64,000 nucleotides of DNA from Sipunculus nudus (taxonomy: Eukaryota > Annelida > Sipuncula > Golfingiida > Sipunculidae). Below are positions 47,120 to 59,799 of the stretch, one piece after another (position 1 is the stretch's first letter; every line of letters starts with the position of its first letter). A program made the position numbers and the translations under genes. Below the pieces are notes generated by a model. It was not told the DNA's origin. It saw nothing but the letters and a program-made list of their open reading frames with translations, and ran no database searches. The stretch lies in the NCBI GenBank assembly GCA_026874595.1, contig CM049322.1:46621340-46685339 (forward strand), in the 5' to 3' direction.

Positions 47120-49100
47120 AAATTTTCCTTACAATCTGCAAAATATTAAGGAGAAAAGACAATCTCAATTCCCTGCCCTAGTGTTACATTTAACTGCTGC
47201 AACTAAATAATATAACAGAGTAATATATTGTCATGCAGGACATTAAATATTTAGTTAATCTTCGCATTATTTTATATGCTGCATTAAAAACGGTTTTTAC
47301 TTAAAGGCACTTTCTTGAAAATAAGTAACAAATTAAATATATCTTATGTTGAAATACATCACGCGGCCATTGGGCAGTACCATTCAAAGTAAAGTCATCC
47401 CTTACCCATCCACAATGAAAACATCATGTGCGTCGTGGTGAATCATGCGGTAAGTATGACATTATGCATTATCACAAGGACAGCAGATGCTGTAAAACAT
47501 CCCGTAACAACATTCACCGGGGTCTAGCTTGAATGACATGATGATTCAACCAACAAAGTATGCTTATGATATTTACACGGTAGAGGGGCTTTCACTATAT
47601 GTTTAGCTTATCAAATTTACGCCATAAGCACAGACGACCTTACAAACACATACAGATACATAAAATAGAAAAAAAAACACAAACAGATTAACACAGGCCT
47701 CGACATTCACATACATATATACTCTGGCAATACCTAAGCAATATTACCCTAGCTTTCAATTTTATAAAGAATAACCTGATCGTATCTCAGCTGTCTGTAC
47801 TCATGTTAATATTTTATCACCAGTACAGTTCCCAGTTTCGAAAAAAAATATTGAAAGTAAAGGGTAATTTGTAGTTAGAAGGAATAGCATACCCTCCACA
47901 TGCAGGCACACAGACTAGCAGACTAGCGTATAAATATAAACAGGAAACCCGCTGGTCCACATTAGTACTCACACTTGTTCACGCAGCCGTCAACACTCAA
48001 AATGTTGTAACTCGGACATCACAGATAACCAAAAAACCGTGTTACCTACACAAACGGACTCTACCCGAGCTGCATATATGTTTCGTGTCACGTCGATCCG
48101 TGCTGCATATGCGTTATGTGCGCACGTGACGTCTGTTTTAAAATAGCTAATTAAGCAGTTAAAGTAATTAAGTAATTTCTTGTTGTCCAGTGAGGTGTAT
48201 AAATGTTGTTTATTGTAAGGAGAATGGTATATCTGGTATTTATAGTTGGAGTTGCATCAGTACTGAAGCTACTTTACTGCGGTTTTATTGGAAGATGGCA
48301 GGGCTTCGATAAAATGGGCAGGGGGATAAAACATGGTTTGTTATAGTCACGGAGATTTTACCTCAGAGTTTATTGTTATCTTGAATAACAGGCTCCGCTC
48401 GCCCAACCGATTTCTTTCAAGAAGATAAAAACACCTCGATAAATTATTCCATGATCATTATATTGCCTTGGTCAAATTAACCTGTCAACGAAAACATATA
48501 AAAATCGGTAAAACGATCACCCGGCTGGACTCCCGAAATGTGTCTAAGAAACATACATTGTTTTGGCTAAAACTGTTCATTTCTGTAAGGCAACCATGTA
48601 TGTTTGTATCTGTTTCTCATTTGGTGGAAAATTCAACGTTAAATTGACAGTTCTTGGAAATTCTACACCACAACAACATGAATTAAAGGAAAGCTTATTC
48701 CTGTACCGACTAAAACTAGCTTTGGATACTTTTTGCAATGAACGTAAAAGAATTCACAGTGATTATACAATAATTATGAATTATCAGGGAATTATGTTTA
48801 TATGAATCTTAGGTATTAAGCATTTATTTCACAGATAAAGTCTTAGTAATTCAGTTAAATTAAAACCTTAATTTCCGATGAAAAAAATGGTGGAAAGATT
48901 TATTTGCGCATATACTCATCTGAGAACTAAAGTCACGCCTGCTGAACTCAACTAAGCATTTTCCATGTCATGTGTAATACGTGATGCTAATGTCGATTTA
49001 TAACCAGCGCAGACAGAAGCATCGCATGGTCAATTACGTCGAACAGGGCCATTTATTGTGCTGGGTATCAGTCTAATTTTTAATTTGATTCAACGGAAGG
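47120..49100. other. Mostly non-coding; one small hydrophobic frame
   Basis: CA-rich fragments lie near 47640-47740 and 47895-48010. A 47-codon frame at 48203-48346 (+) starts MLFIVRRMVYLVFIVGVASV and looks like a signal anchor, but there is no splice donor or neighbour to support a gene. Confidence 0.35.
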
Positions 49101-49104
49101 GACC

Positions 49105-49960
49105 ATTTTCCACACAGAAGGTCCAGCTAAGAATGTTAAGGGAAAACCTCTTACCCAAATTTATTCGCATAACTCACGTTTACGCCGGAACCGAGCTATT
49201 TACAATATTTTTGCATCAACAATATCCATTTCAAATAAAACTTAAATAATTTATTTATCGGCGAAACAAATTTTATATATTGAGAAACCTCTAGATATAT
49301 TTTCTGGTGTAATATTAAAAAAATGTATGTACGTGTTTCTTCCGATAGAGTGGTGATGCAACCGTTTCGATAACTGCTGACGATATAAATGCAAGGTGAT
49401 AGTATAGCGACACTTGCAGGTCATTGCAACGTTATTCAGAAGAACCTTGATAAATTGGGGGATTAACCATTGTTGCATGCTGACATATGACATGAGTGCC
49501 AAGATTATGAGTCACATCAGCACATCGTGTAAGTCGGTCAGTGACTAGGTCTGATGTCAGTGTAGAATTTAACCCTCCGCTAGAGGTTGGGGAGCACATG
49601 GATTGATCTGACAACAAACCTATCTCCACACAGAAGATCTAACTATGAATGTCACGGAAGAACAGTTCTTATCCCTGCTTGAAAATGGACAACAAACATG
49701 AATTGCACAATCAATCTGCACAGAGAAGATACATCTAAGAAAGTCAAGTACTGATCAGCAACCAGCACTCATGCAAATAGTGCGCCATTACGCCGAAATC
49801 TAACTATATGCCTGGGAATTGTAAATTACATTAAGAAAGTAACTGGAGAAAATATAGAGCATGTATCGGCAACATCCATTCCAAATATAACCAATTTTCC
49901 GGTTATAAAAATTTTATGGTCCCATAAAAATGTTGATCTATTATGTGGTGTAATATCAAT
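49105..49960 (+). repeat. Diverged local direct duplication
   Basis: Two copies start near 49112 and 49625. Matches are CACACAGAAGGTCCAGCTAAGAATG with CACACAGAAGATCTAACTATGAATG, TATCCATTTCAAATA with CATCCATTCCAAATA, and TCTGGTGTAATAT with TATGTGGTGTAATAT. They are about 510-620 bp apart because of indels. Not coding. Confidence 0.6.
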
Positions 49961-50406
49961 GATGCAGCATTGGTAATATATAAACCGAAATACAGCCACA
50001 CACCCCACTCTCGCACACAATAATACAATTATATAGACGAACAAAAACACTCAAATTACATACATTATTACATACATACATATATACGTACATACATACA
50101 AACATACATACATAAATATACGTTCCACATTGAAATTGTGTCCGATGGTGAAGAGGATTGAAACTTTGACCTAAATGTTTTTACAGTAAATGCTGGATTC
50201 CGCTTATATACATCAGTTCTCATAACAATTAGTTCGTGGTTGCCGTTGATCTCAGCTCAGATATATTTAACTAGATAAAAGTCCCAACAATAGGCCTAGT
50301 GTGAATATGATTGGCATGTTTGATATTATCATGCGCTGTGGTTTTATATACTGATCATTTCGGTGTTGCGTGGTCTAGAACTGGTGAACTATATATAACA
50401 TGGATA

Positions 50407-50757
50407 TGTGTTCTGCTTGATAGTAGGTTGTCAACAGGCACAGGACTAGTGGTATCAGCTACTGAAGTGTTATAGGTTGTCGGGTCATATTAATAATCAT
50501 TAGGAGTCCGGATCCGTGCGCCTACTAGTTCCTCAGTGAATAATTTGCTGCACTGGCTAGTTTTTTTAGACCCGTATAATCATGATCTGCTTAAAAGTAG
50601 GTTGTCATCAAGCACAGCATCAGTGATATCAGCTGCTAAAGTATTACCGGTTGTTTGATCATATTAATATTCATTAGGCATCGTGAGCCCTGTGCATAGG
50701 CCTACTTATTTTCAAGTGAATGTAACACTGGTTTGTTTTTAAGACCCATCTGATCCA
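50407..50757 (+). repeat. Two-unit tandem repeat, about 175 bp per unit
   Basis: Units 50407-50580 and 50581-50757 share TCTGCTT...AGTAGGTTGTCA, GATATCAGCTGCT-like, TCATATTAATAATCATTAGG and AAGACCC segments. Neither is coding. Confidence 0.75.
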
Positions 50758-50802
50758 GTAAAAAATAGTGTTTCAGGGCATGGCTGATCTTATACACATC
50801 AT

Positions 50803-51215
50803 AAGCGATGGAGTCCAATCCACCATCTCCGAGTCATGGGTGCAAGTCTTAGTCGTTTAGGTTCAAATAGTCCACACTATTTGCATCCGAATCATAGGCA
50901 AACAGAGCCCAAGTCCCGAGTCCGAGTCCAATATAGATCTCCTTATTATAAGATAATGAAACAGGGAAAGTTAGATAACCACGTGTGATTTTATTATTAT
51001 GTATGCCAACGCTGTTAAATAAATATGTAATAACTTATTTCTATATCCTTTGAATTGCTCACACATGAATATAAACCTTCTTAGTATTTAAAAGAGATTT
51101 TCTTTGTCAACTGGACTAGAGGTATGAAATGGGCAGATTTCTCAAGTCCCTAATTCTTTTCCGAGTCCTAAGAAAATCCCGAGTCTAGGATCCTCGAGTC
51201 CACGTCCTCATGTCT
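50803..51215 (+). mobile_element. GAGTCC-rich hAT-like MITE, second long copy
   Basis: Same architecture and about the same length as 34583-34991, in the opposite orientation: GCGATGGAGTCC start, CCGAGTCCGAGTCCAATATAG, AT-rich middle, then CCGAGTCC...CTCGAGTCCACGTCC end. The terminal bases have decayed and no target duplication can be read. Confidence 0.65.
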
Positions 51216-51224
51216 AAAATGTGA

Positions 51225-51910
51225 AACCGTATCTCCTCCAGTACATATTTTAGTGTATTTTTACAAAATATAATATATATATAAATATATATATATATAT
51301 TTATATAAGGATATAAAAGGACTTTTCCTAAATTGCTAGACAAAGAGTTTGACTCCCCATTGCCCTTTATTTTAAAATGTTTAAACTTTACATAAAATCA
51401 ATTAGACAGTTTTGTTTGTGACACAGATTTATGCACCCTGAATGTCAGGTTAAGATTTTCCTGACAAAGAGTGGCTCCGTTCCCAAATACACCAGCTTGA
51501 TTAAATCACTTTTTTTCTAAATATCTAATGGCATTCACATAATATAATTTTTTATTACTTGATTTTTGTCCTCCTATATGGTTCACACGATCTGAAATCT
51601 CCAATTACTTTTTATAGTATGCCCTTGACCATCGGCAGCGATTAATGGTATCAGAACTGGGCATTCTGTGTACCCTTACGTCACGAATAACAATTGCAAA
51701 TGAGATAATTTATTATGACTATATTATATATCGTTTAATAATATTATGTTAATAAATTCCAAGCAAATCCACTTATACAGAAAATTAAAGGAACATGATA
51801 AACCAGTGGCGACATCTGTCGCTTATATTGCAAAGCAATCTAACACAGAGCAACATTTTTATTCTCATTACACCTTTTCACCATATGCGTCATAGTCGAA
51901 CCAACCCGGT
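51225..51910. other. Non-coding, nothing recognised
   Basis: AT-rich with a short (AT)n near 51270-51310. No repeat match found. Confidence 0.45.
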
Positions 51911-51981
51911 ACATGCCTAGTAGAATACATGTTTCAAAGTATTATGGCACATCCTATGACCCTTAATAGACCTGTACTTAC

Positions 51982-52321
51982 CGCAAATCACAGTAAATAA
52001 TAGAAAATTATTTGATCGGCCAAAACCAATAGTCAGAACACTACGAACACTATCGACAACGTCATTAATACCTCCGCCTAAACCTCCAATATGATTCCTT
52101 CTCACAGACAGCACATATTTCCGATTTGATTGAACGCTATTATAAAACGGGATATCGCCAAGACTGATACTCTCAAGTTTTGGAGGCAGAATATGACTGC
52201 CTGTCAAGAAAACTGCAGATAAACAACCTGTGCCCTCACCCCCACGTCCAGCCTGACCAGCCAATTTATTGAACATAGCCGTGTATTCACTGATCATATT
52301 ATGTTTTAAGTTAAGGATCAT
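51982..52321 (-). CDS. Possible coding exon, unknown function
   Basis: A 113-codon open stretch begins at an ATG at 52321. It contains FNKLAGQAGRGGEGTG, LSAVFLTGSHILPPKLES, SVRRNHIGGLGGGIND and the hydrophobic NNFLLFTVIC. It then meets a strong donor (GTAAGTACAG, first base 51981) in phase 1. Composition is varied and not low-complexity, unlike most frames here. If unspliced, the frame stops at 51917. I recognise no domain and could not find a partner exon, so chance remains possible. Confidence 0.3.
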
Positions 52322-52689
52322 TCTGAATTTTATGTTAAGCCTGGTCTGTAGGCTCTGTACAGCCGAACACTAAATTACCCACACAACTCGTCGACTATAA
52401 ACTCATTGCAGCCTGAAGATTTAATCCTTTGTCACAAAGACCAGCACCTTGCAGGCTTAGAATTATCTCTCACATATTTTGCACTATAATTACTACATAA
52501 TTGAACCAATATATGCCAGAAACATCCTGACCCATATTATATACCGACACATATAGCAGCGACAGATATAGATATGCGTAGATGAATACACACTTTTACA
52601 AACACATAGCCACATAGGCTCACACACTGAGAGACACATAAATTCACATAAAAAGAGGGAGAAATACACACAATCCCTTGATTTTATGT

Positions 52690-54330
52690 ATTTCCAAAAT
52701 ACAAAAATAGGGTGTTCGACGTAATCAGCGCCACTACCGTAATTAGCGCCTTATGCATTTTTTTGTGGGCTCTCCTTATGAAAAATGCAGGAATGAGCGA
52801 ATTTCATCTAAAAAGCTATGGTATTCACAGTTATTTTTAACACCTCATATTGGTTAGCGAAATGAAATTTCCCCAAAATTAGCACCTTAAGGTTTCCTAT
52901 AATCCTAAAAGAGTCATATCTTAACCTAGTCTCGATCAAGATTGAAGTGCCTAGGTAACTCCAGTCTTGGAATAAGCATTTTATTTCCGAGGAGCCAAAT
53001 ACGTCCAGCAAAATCAAATTGAGCGACCTAAATTTTCGGTAAACAAATTAAAAAAAAGGTGTAAATAATAGAGCATTTACTTCCATGATTATTTTGTATA
53101 TTTACAGCCAAATTTTACAACCCAGAATGGATTTCTCAGATGTCAGTCCTTCTTCTCATCACTATCTCAGGAGGTCTTTTTCCCATTGGCATGAGTGTCA
53201 CAACAAGCTGCCTAATTTAAATGGATATGTTGACAACAAACGCAGGTGTTAAGAAAAAACGCGCGAGTTTACCAGATAATAAATAGGTTAGATAATTGCC
53301 ATAAATCGTGAATTAAGCGATCTCACTGATAACTACTTGTTATACCCCACAAAGCAGTTCACTGAAAACTTTCCATGTTGAAAATTAAACATATTTAAGA
53401 TTAACACGCACTTTTAGGCCGAAGTAGACTATGAGCTGCGCGCACGCCCCCCAGTGCGAAAAGATCGTACCGCTTCATAATATGCATGGTCAGAAGGCTG
53501 CACGATGGTAAATAGCCTTCAGTCGACAAATTGATAGTAATACAGTAAGCATTTCTTGTCTAAACCGTTGAAAAAAACATCCTTAAACGATCTGTGAACA
53601 TAATTAAGGTACATAGGCACATTATATGGCATGTTTTCGCGTTATTATTGTTCGAGGAAGCTTACTCGCTCTTTCGTGCAACAAGTTTATTAATATTTGC
53701 CGCGTGTTACGTCAAACTTTGACGAGTACCCGAGTTTAAACTTGGCAGCACCTTTCAGACGACATAAACGCTTGATTCGCTTGACAACTGGAACCCGTGT
53801 TAGCTTTTCAGCCATAGCAGCTAACGTCCGACTGCCTAGTTCCTCAAAAAGTCAGGATATGAATTGTCCTTTCGTTTGACCATATCAACAGAGCTCTAAT
53901 CTTAGTAACTTCGGCTGTTATCAAGCCTCACGTGTACAGTCGTTTGAGCCGAGGGGATTGATTGGCTAACGCCCAAGTTATAAAATGCTTGTTACGCCTA
54001 ATGTGCGGCACCCCCTGGATATAACATGCTGCGTTGATAGTTTGGAAATGAAACAAAACCTAGCAAAATAAGAGGTGTCACCCCACAAGTCAACAGATAG
54101 TCTGTGAATATCATTTTAAACATGGTGACTTCACTAAAAAAATAAATACGCTCAACATGTCGGCGGATAATCTTTCTCATCATAAAATGTACGATAAGCC
54201 CTGAAATTTATCCAGTAGGGCGTATCCTCTATGAGTTTCTGATTGGCGTTTCTGCACCAATCGCGTGGGCAGGCTGTATGCTAATAAATTTTCAACAATC
54301 TGAATGCTAAAAAGAGACGCGTCAAGTTCG
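52690..54330 (+). repeat. Dispersed duplication C, copy 1
   Basis: From about 52860 it aligns in order with 57300-58290. Anchors: GAGTCATATCTTA (52911/57385), GAGTACCCGAGTTT (53724/57674), CTGCCTAGTTCCTCAAAAA (53831/57781), GTAACTTCGGCTGTTA (53905/57868), GTTTGAGCCGAGGGGA (53942/57909), GGATATAACATG (54017/57991) and CGCGTGGGCAGGCT (54262/58217). Open frames within, such as 53697-53879, are not conserved in copy 2, so it is not coding. Confidence 0.85.
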
Positions 54331-54389
54331 ACGAAAGGGGAACAGAAATTGATTTTGTATTTTTGAAACTTCATTCAAGCAATAAATTA

Positions 54390-54430
54390 TATATTATATA
54401 TATATATATAATAATATATTATATTATGTA
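54390..54430. repeat. (AT)n-rich microsatellite
   Basis: Imperfect TA/TAATAT run just after duplication C copy 1. Confidence 0.8.
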
Positions 54431-56640
54431 TATCAAAGAACATCAATATTAATGAATATTTAAATGAAAAAGTGACCTGAGCATATTTAATTATGATGTT
54501 TTAATACCTCAAAACATGAGAGCTGTAAACAAAATTTACCTATTGTTAGCGTGTAATTTTTACTGTATGAGAAATTATGGTGGTGTTATCTTTGTTTTTA
54601 CAATAATACATACATGGTTACATCTATGGTTCATCCTGTTTTCGACAAGCAAATCAATATTGACAGACCTGGCGTAATTATCTTTGGCTCTTATTAACGC
54701 CATTTATATCTAAAGATAAAATACTATGGGTGGGACAGTCATGGCTGCAGCGACGCCTTGTGAGGAAGCATAACATTACTAAAAACATTGATCTTTTGTT
54801 TAATATCAGATAACATTAAAACACATAAAATGTTTATTTCTAACATTAAACTATGTATGCTGACAAAACAGCAAATAATAAGCGTGTCTTATTATCCTCC
54901 ACTTCAAAATTATTGGGTTTGCATGGTTGATTGTATGCATGCAGTAGTTATATAACCTAAGCAACATAAAGTTCATTATTTAGGGACACACAGTTATAAT
55001 AAAATTATTGAGAAAACGGCACAAAAATAAGTGCCAAGATGGCTGCTTGTTGGCTTAAATGTATTTTCAACGGGTTTGAAATTTGATCTCTTTCATCCTT
55101 TAAGTGCATAAGTCTTCAATAAAATTTTCACTGGAATGGCACAGGCTCTTGAGACATCATCCGGATTGCTGTCTGGCGGCCATATTGTTTTTCCTTGCAT
55201 GTTTAATTCGATAGTGCACAACCTCGTTGAAGGGTCAATCTTTGATGAAGTTTTCAAGGCATTATCTCGAAGACGTGTCATATACCACAAACCCCATACA
55301 GGACTCACATCGTGTTATTATGTGTACACTGCTGTCAAAATTCCCAGTCCTAATGAATACAGACCTGTATAATAACATATTTAACTCATTTCCATTCATA
55401 TCTACTATAAGACCATGTGATGTATTCAGACATGATATAACCACCAATGTCAAAACCCCATATATTTACTTCATGACAATATCATAACTTCTAAAACATA
55501 CTGACACATAGGAGAGTAAAACAGCATACCATGGTATGTTCAGGAAATCTCTATAGTTGAGCGAGGTATGTGAAGCAGGTCGGATAGTGAACCTTAAAAA
55601 AAACATATCCTGTGTACAAGTTGTTCAGATTTCTTTACCGGAATCATGTAATTGTACGTTATTATACAACACATGAAATATAGTATAAACTGGCATCGTG
55701 CATGACGGAAAAAAATAACACGTTCCTCACTTACAATTACATATCGTTATCCAGTTACAGTGTTTCAGTATTACGTGTTCCTGAATCATCATAAAAACAA
55801 CATGTTTGCTCCCATATCTGATCACATGGTTACAAAGACCATCAAGTTAATTACAATTATAAAAAATATGATCAGGTAGCAATATTTAATCATCCTAACT
55901 GAACACTGATGCTTCTTAGTATCCTGTCTAGTCAGGATGGTTCAGGATTACATCATAAATTAACCTCTGGGGGAAAGAACATCTGCCATCCTCACATGGT
56001 TTGCCGGAGACGGAAGTTGACACTTTTAGACGTAATTACCCCAAAATATACCCTCAAATACCTCCTATAAAAATTTCATGATGACCACCAGATGGCGGCA
56101 TCTTATTGTCCTCAAAGGTCTGATAATTGGTAAAGTGCAATAGTAATACGACAGTTTCCAACAGACTGCAGCACACTACCTTTCTAGAAAGAAATATAAT
56201 TAGGAAACGTTAGACCACTAGATTTCAGCACGTTACAGTGTACACAATAGTACCTGCAATGTACACCTTAACGATGTAAACCACTCAATAATCATCGTCA
56301 TATCAAAGTGGTAAGATATTTTTAGTTACATTGTAATATTTTTCTTACATGATGTTACATCGCTCCCTAGTAATCCGTGTAGTAGCTGTGCCAAACGATT
56401 CGGGCATCTGCCATAGGAAAACCTCGTGTGTTACTTTAAATTTTTTACTCTTCGAGCATTATTTAACACGGTCATATCGTCAAAGTTAAAATGTTCAAAC
56501 CCTTATCCTGACTTACGTGTCAGTTCACATGACCAATTAAAGGTTTGCTTCATTGTTTTTTTAACATATCAGTGAGTTCAATAATGAACAATTTTGGCAT
56601 AACTTAACGTTGTTAAATTGGATCTTAACAGATTTCCGCC
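54431..56640. other. Non-coding, nothing firmly recognised
   Basis: Frames at 55093-55487 overlap on both strands and lack splice support. Their moderate GC content hints at an old element, but no family was recognised. Confidence 0.4.
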
Positions 56641-56649
56641 TAGCCGTGT

Positions 56650-56935
56650 GTGTGTATCTGGTTTTATCTTTGTCCCTCGATCCCTAAGTCCTGCCCGTTA
56701 CAAAGTACCGCTCGTTCTCTCTTATCTCTGTCTCTTTTTTCTCCATATGTTATAATATCTCCTTTTTATGCCTCTCTCTCTCTGTTTCCTTCTGTCCCTA
56801 CCACTATATTTCTATTCTGTATTATTTCTTTCTCTCTCATTCATTCTGCTCTCGATGTGACTCATTCTCTTTCTGCCTTTCTCTGTCACTCCTTAATATG
56901 TCGTCTTTCCTAATTTTGCCCTTTTGCAGTCTGCT
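56650..56935 (+). repeat. Pyrimidine-rich tract
   Basis: Long CT-rich low-complexity stretch (TCTCTCTCTG, CCTTTCTCTGTC). The Ser/Leu/Phe-rich frame over it is an artefact. A similar tract occurs at 62040-62360. Confidence 0.8.
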
Positions 56936-57299
56936 GAACGTCGATATTTCTGTTCTGAAAACATTGAAATGGTAGACAAGTGGAAGAGGGGTTGATCAAA
57001 TTGTTGCGTGATCACGTTTCCTATTCTCTTTTGTTGCTCTGCCTGTCAAGCTGTTATTAACAAATTTAGAGAACATCCATTATTTTATGTAAATTAAACT
57101 TAAATATTGTCTTGTCGTGATAATTGTTAAAGAAACTTTTATCACATAAAAGAAAATTCTATCACATATATGCAATAACCGTATCTGAAACGTCCATGGA
57201 CTGACAACCAGTGCAGATAAAGGCTTTGTGTGGCCGACCAAGTAAAAATGTTCTTTTTAGGACCAAATAACAGTCTTTATTATTAAAACTACAAATCAG

Positions 57300-58290
57300 G
57301 CTGAGGGGACAGCTTTCCTCTGCATGAATATATAGAGAGATTTCCCCTAAAATAGCACCTAACATTTTTCAGATAATTTTAAAACGAGTCATATCTTACC
57401 CTAGAACGGCACCACATTTTTATACGATGGAATCTTCCATACGGTATTTACTATTAAAATCGTCCCTTCCGTCATAAATATACCTAAACAATCTTTACCG
57501 TGGAAGGGAATTTAATTGTTCTCGCACGGACATTTTAGCGTTCTGGTCGGAAGGTTAATTCCAAGGAAAACTCCGTCGTATAGATCACGCCAGTTCACTT
57601 ACTTTTGCAGAGTATTAAGTCAAAATATGACAGTTTGGCCGGATCCAATTGAACATATTTCGCCGTTATAAAAAAGTACCCGAGTTTGAAACGTGCCAGC
57701 ACCTTCCAGGCTACATGAACGTTTGCGTCTTTTAACACATGAAACCGCGTTAGTTTTCAGCAATTAAAACCTGACGTCGGACTGCCTTGTTCCTCAAAAA
57801 AATGTTAGGATATGAATTGTCTCTTGGTCCTGTTGGTTTACCATATCAAGAGAGCGAGCTATAATCTGGGTAACTTCGGCTGTTAACTCGCCTCCCATGT
57901 ACAAAATTGTTTGAGCCGAGGGGAATGATTGGCAAAAGCGCAAGCCATGTTAGGCCAATGGCTGTTACGTTTTATATGCGGCACCCTCGGATATAACATG
58001 GTGCGTTAAAACGTTGGAAATGAAAGAAACCTTAGGTAAATGAGTCACCTCTCAAGTCAACGGATCGACAGTGAAACATAGTTTAAACATTGTAGCCTCA
58101 CTGAAAAAAAACAAAACAAATACGCTGAAATGTCGGCGGACAATCTTTTCCATATAAAAATGTTAGCAATAAAATTGATCTGGCAGAGCGTGTCCTTTTT
58201 GAGTTTCTGCACTAATCGCGTGGGCAGGCTTTTGCAAATAAATTTTCATCAATCTGAATGCTAAAAATAGAAGGGGTCATTTGTGTGTCA
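57300..58290 (+). repeat. Dispersed duplication C, copy 2
   Basis: Partner of 52860-54330, about 4.0 kb downstream in direct orientation, shorter and diverged with many indels. Confidence 0.85.
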
Positions 58291-58299
58291 AGTTCGACA

Positions 58300-59085
58300 G
58301 AAAATACTAGATCGTTTTATTTTTAGATCTACATATGCGTAAAAAATCACGGAATATACTGAATGCAAGGGAAAAGAAAGTCCATATATCATGGGCACCG
58401 GCCGCTTAAAATATATTGGGTAAGGTTAAAGTTATCCACTAATTTGCTCTTTGCGGGTCAACATATACCCGCGGAGTTTGTCGATCGGCATTTGAGACTC
58501 ATGAGAGTTGGTTACACGTATAAAAGTGCGTCGGTTCAGGGGAAAGATAACAGGATGAAGACCCCCTAGTGTTGACTAACTATATTCGACCACGAGCTTC
58601 CGAAGCTAACAGTTTTTCATCAGGTGTCAAGTCAAGTTCAGGGGATATTAAGATAATAGTTGTGATAAAAAATAACGGTTTGTTTAGGTTTCTGGTGTCC
58701 GTTTCTAGGATTTTCAATCGTGTGATAAGCGGCAGAAGGCATCACCTACGAAAATGTATCGGCTTGTTAACATTAACAGTAGATGTATATGATATTTAAG
58801 TACCGTTATTTTGTAATATGTTGGTATTAAGACGAGGAAAACACTAAATATATCCTTTAGTTATCATTTCATTCGTACTGTCACACAATCATTATTTGGG
58901 CTCTTTTGCTTCTAATGACCGCCGCGTCCGTGCTGCGATGTCAAAGGAAAGTTTCAATATCAGGTTTACGTAAGACGTGTCATAACTTAAACATAGTACA
59001 TCCGGGGTGGGACCCTTTTTGGGGTATAACATATTTGTTAAAATTTAATTTTGCGAACGCTCAGCTAGTTATTTGATATGAACTC
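58300..59085. other. Non-coding, nothing recognised
   Basis: Frames at 58363-58569 and 58569-58799 meet end to end but show no domain, splice signals or codon regularity I can defend. Confidence 0.35.
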
Positions 59086-59089
59086 CCCA

Positions 59090-59640
59090 GAATTATAATC
59101 CAAATCTGGGCTACACTTATTTCCCTGTAACGGCATGGTTCTAATTATATCTATCACATCAAATCACGTTCCACCTTAAGCCACCACAGGAGGTTATTGT
59201 TGTTGTGCTGAGCACGTTTTGATGCTATCGCGTATTGTGGTTATTCCCGTTTTGTTAAATGCGAGGTTACAGCAGATCGTATCAGGAGCGTTTTCTTCAG
59301 AAAGGCTGCTCACGTTTGTTTTTTTCTTTTCATACAAAACATACAGCTTCGGGGGAGGGGGGGGGGGGTCTATATTCTGTGATTATAGCTTACATTTTAA
59401 GAAAAAATACCCACAGAATTGCAAATTATAGCATGTATTTAAAAAAATCCACACCATAGTTTCCCCTCCAACACCATCCCCCCTCGTTATGCTTCGCTCT
59501 GACAAAGCATTTAATGCCTGCCCCCCCCCCTCCCCTCCGGTAGCTCAGACTATGGTCCTGTTAAGTATGTGTTCTGTGGTTAGACTCACCACAAGCACAG
59601 CGTCAGTGGTGACAGATGTATTGGTGTCACATGTCGTAGG
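59090..59640 (+). repeat. Dispersed duplication D, copy 2
   Basis: Partner of 41015-41310, about 18 kb away. It is interrupted at about 59346-59563 by an inserted segment bounded by G-rich and C-rich runs. Confidence 0.85.
59346..59563. mobile_element. Inserted segment bounded by G-run and C-run
   Basis: It is absent from duplication copy 1, where AAACATACAG runs on to the GCTCTGCGGTTAGACTCAC block. It starts CTTCGGGGGAGGGGGGGG and ends CCCCCCCCCTCCCCTCCGG, an inverted pair. About 215 bp, non-coding. A small non-autonomous element fits best; deletion from copy 1 is the alternative. Confidence 0.55.
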
Positions 59641-59799
59641 TTACTGTGGTTGGCTTAATGTTCACTTTTGTTTCATATTCCCGAAATTTGCAGTTGGGGA
59701 GAAGCCACGAAAGTGCAACCCCGCTGATAGGAAACCTTACAGTCTTGGTAGTTGCTACAATGCGGTGATAGTTGGCGTTAGCAAAGAATAGTAAACACA

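Noticed and set aside
46947-47181. Frames encoding runs of Arg-Glu or Ser-Leu
   Set aside because: Products of a (GA)n microsatellite read on either strand.
53697-53879. 60-codon frame in duplication C considered as a conserved peptide
   Set aside because: The paralogous copy at 57.7 kb has frameshifts and stops across the same stretch, so the DNA, not a protein, is what is shared.
59489-59791. 100-codon frame ending VIVGVSKE considered as an exon
   Set aside because: It begins inside an inserted C-run segment and crosses a duplication edge; the paralogous sequence near 41.3 kb does not keep the frame.
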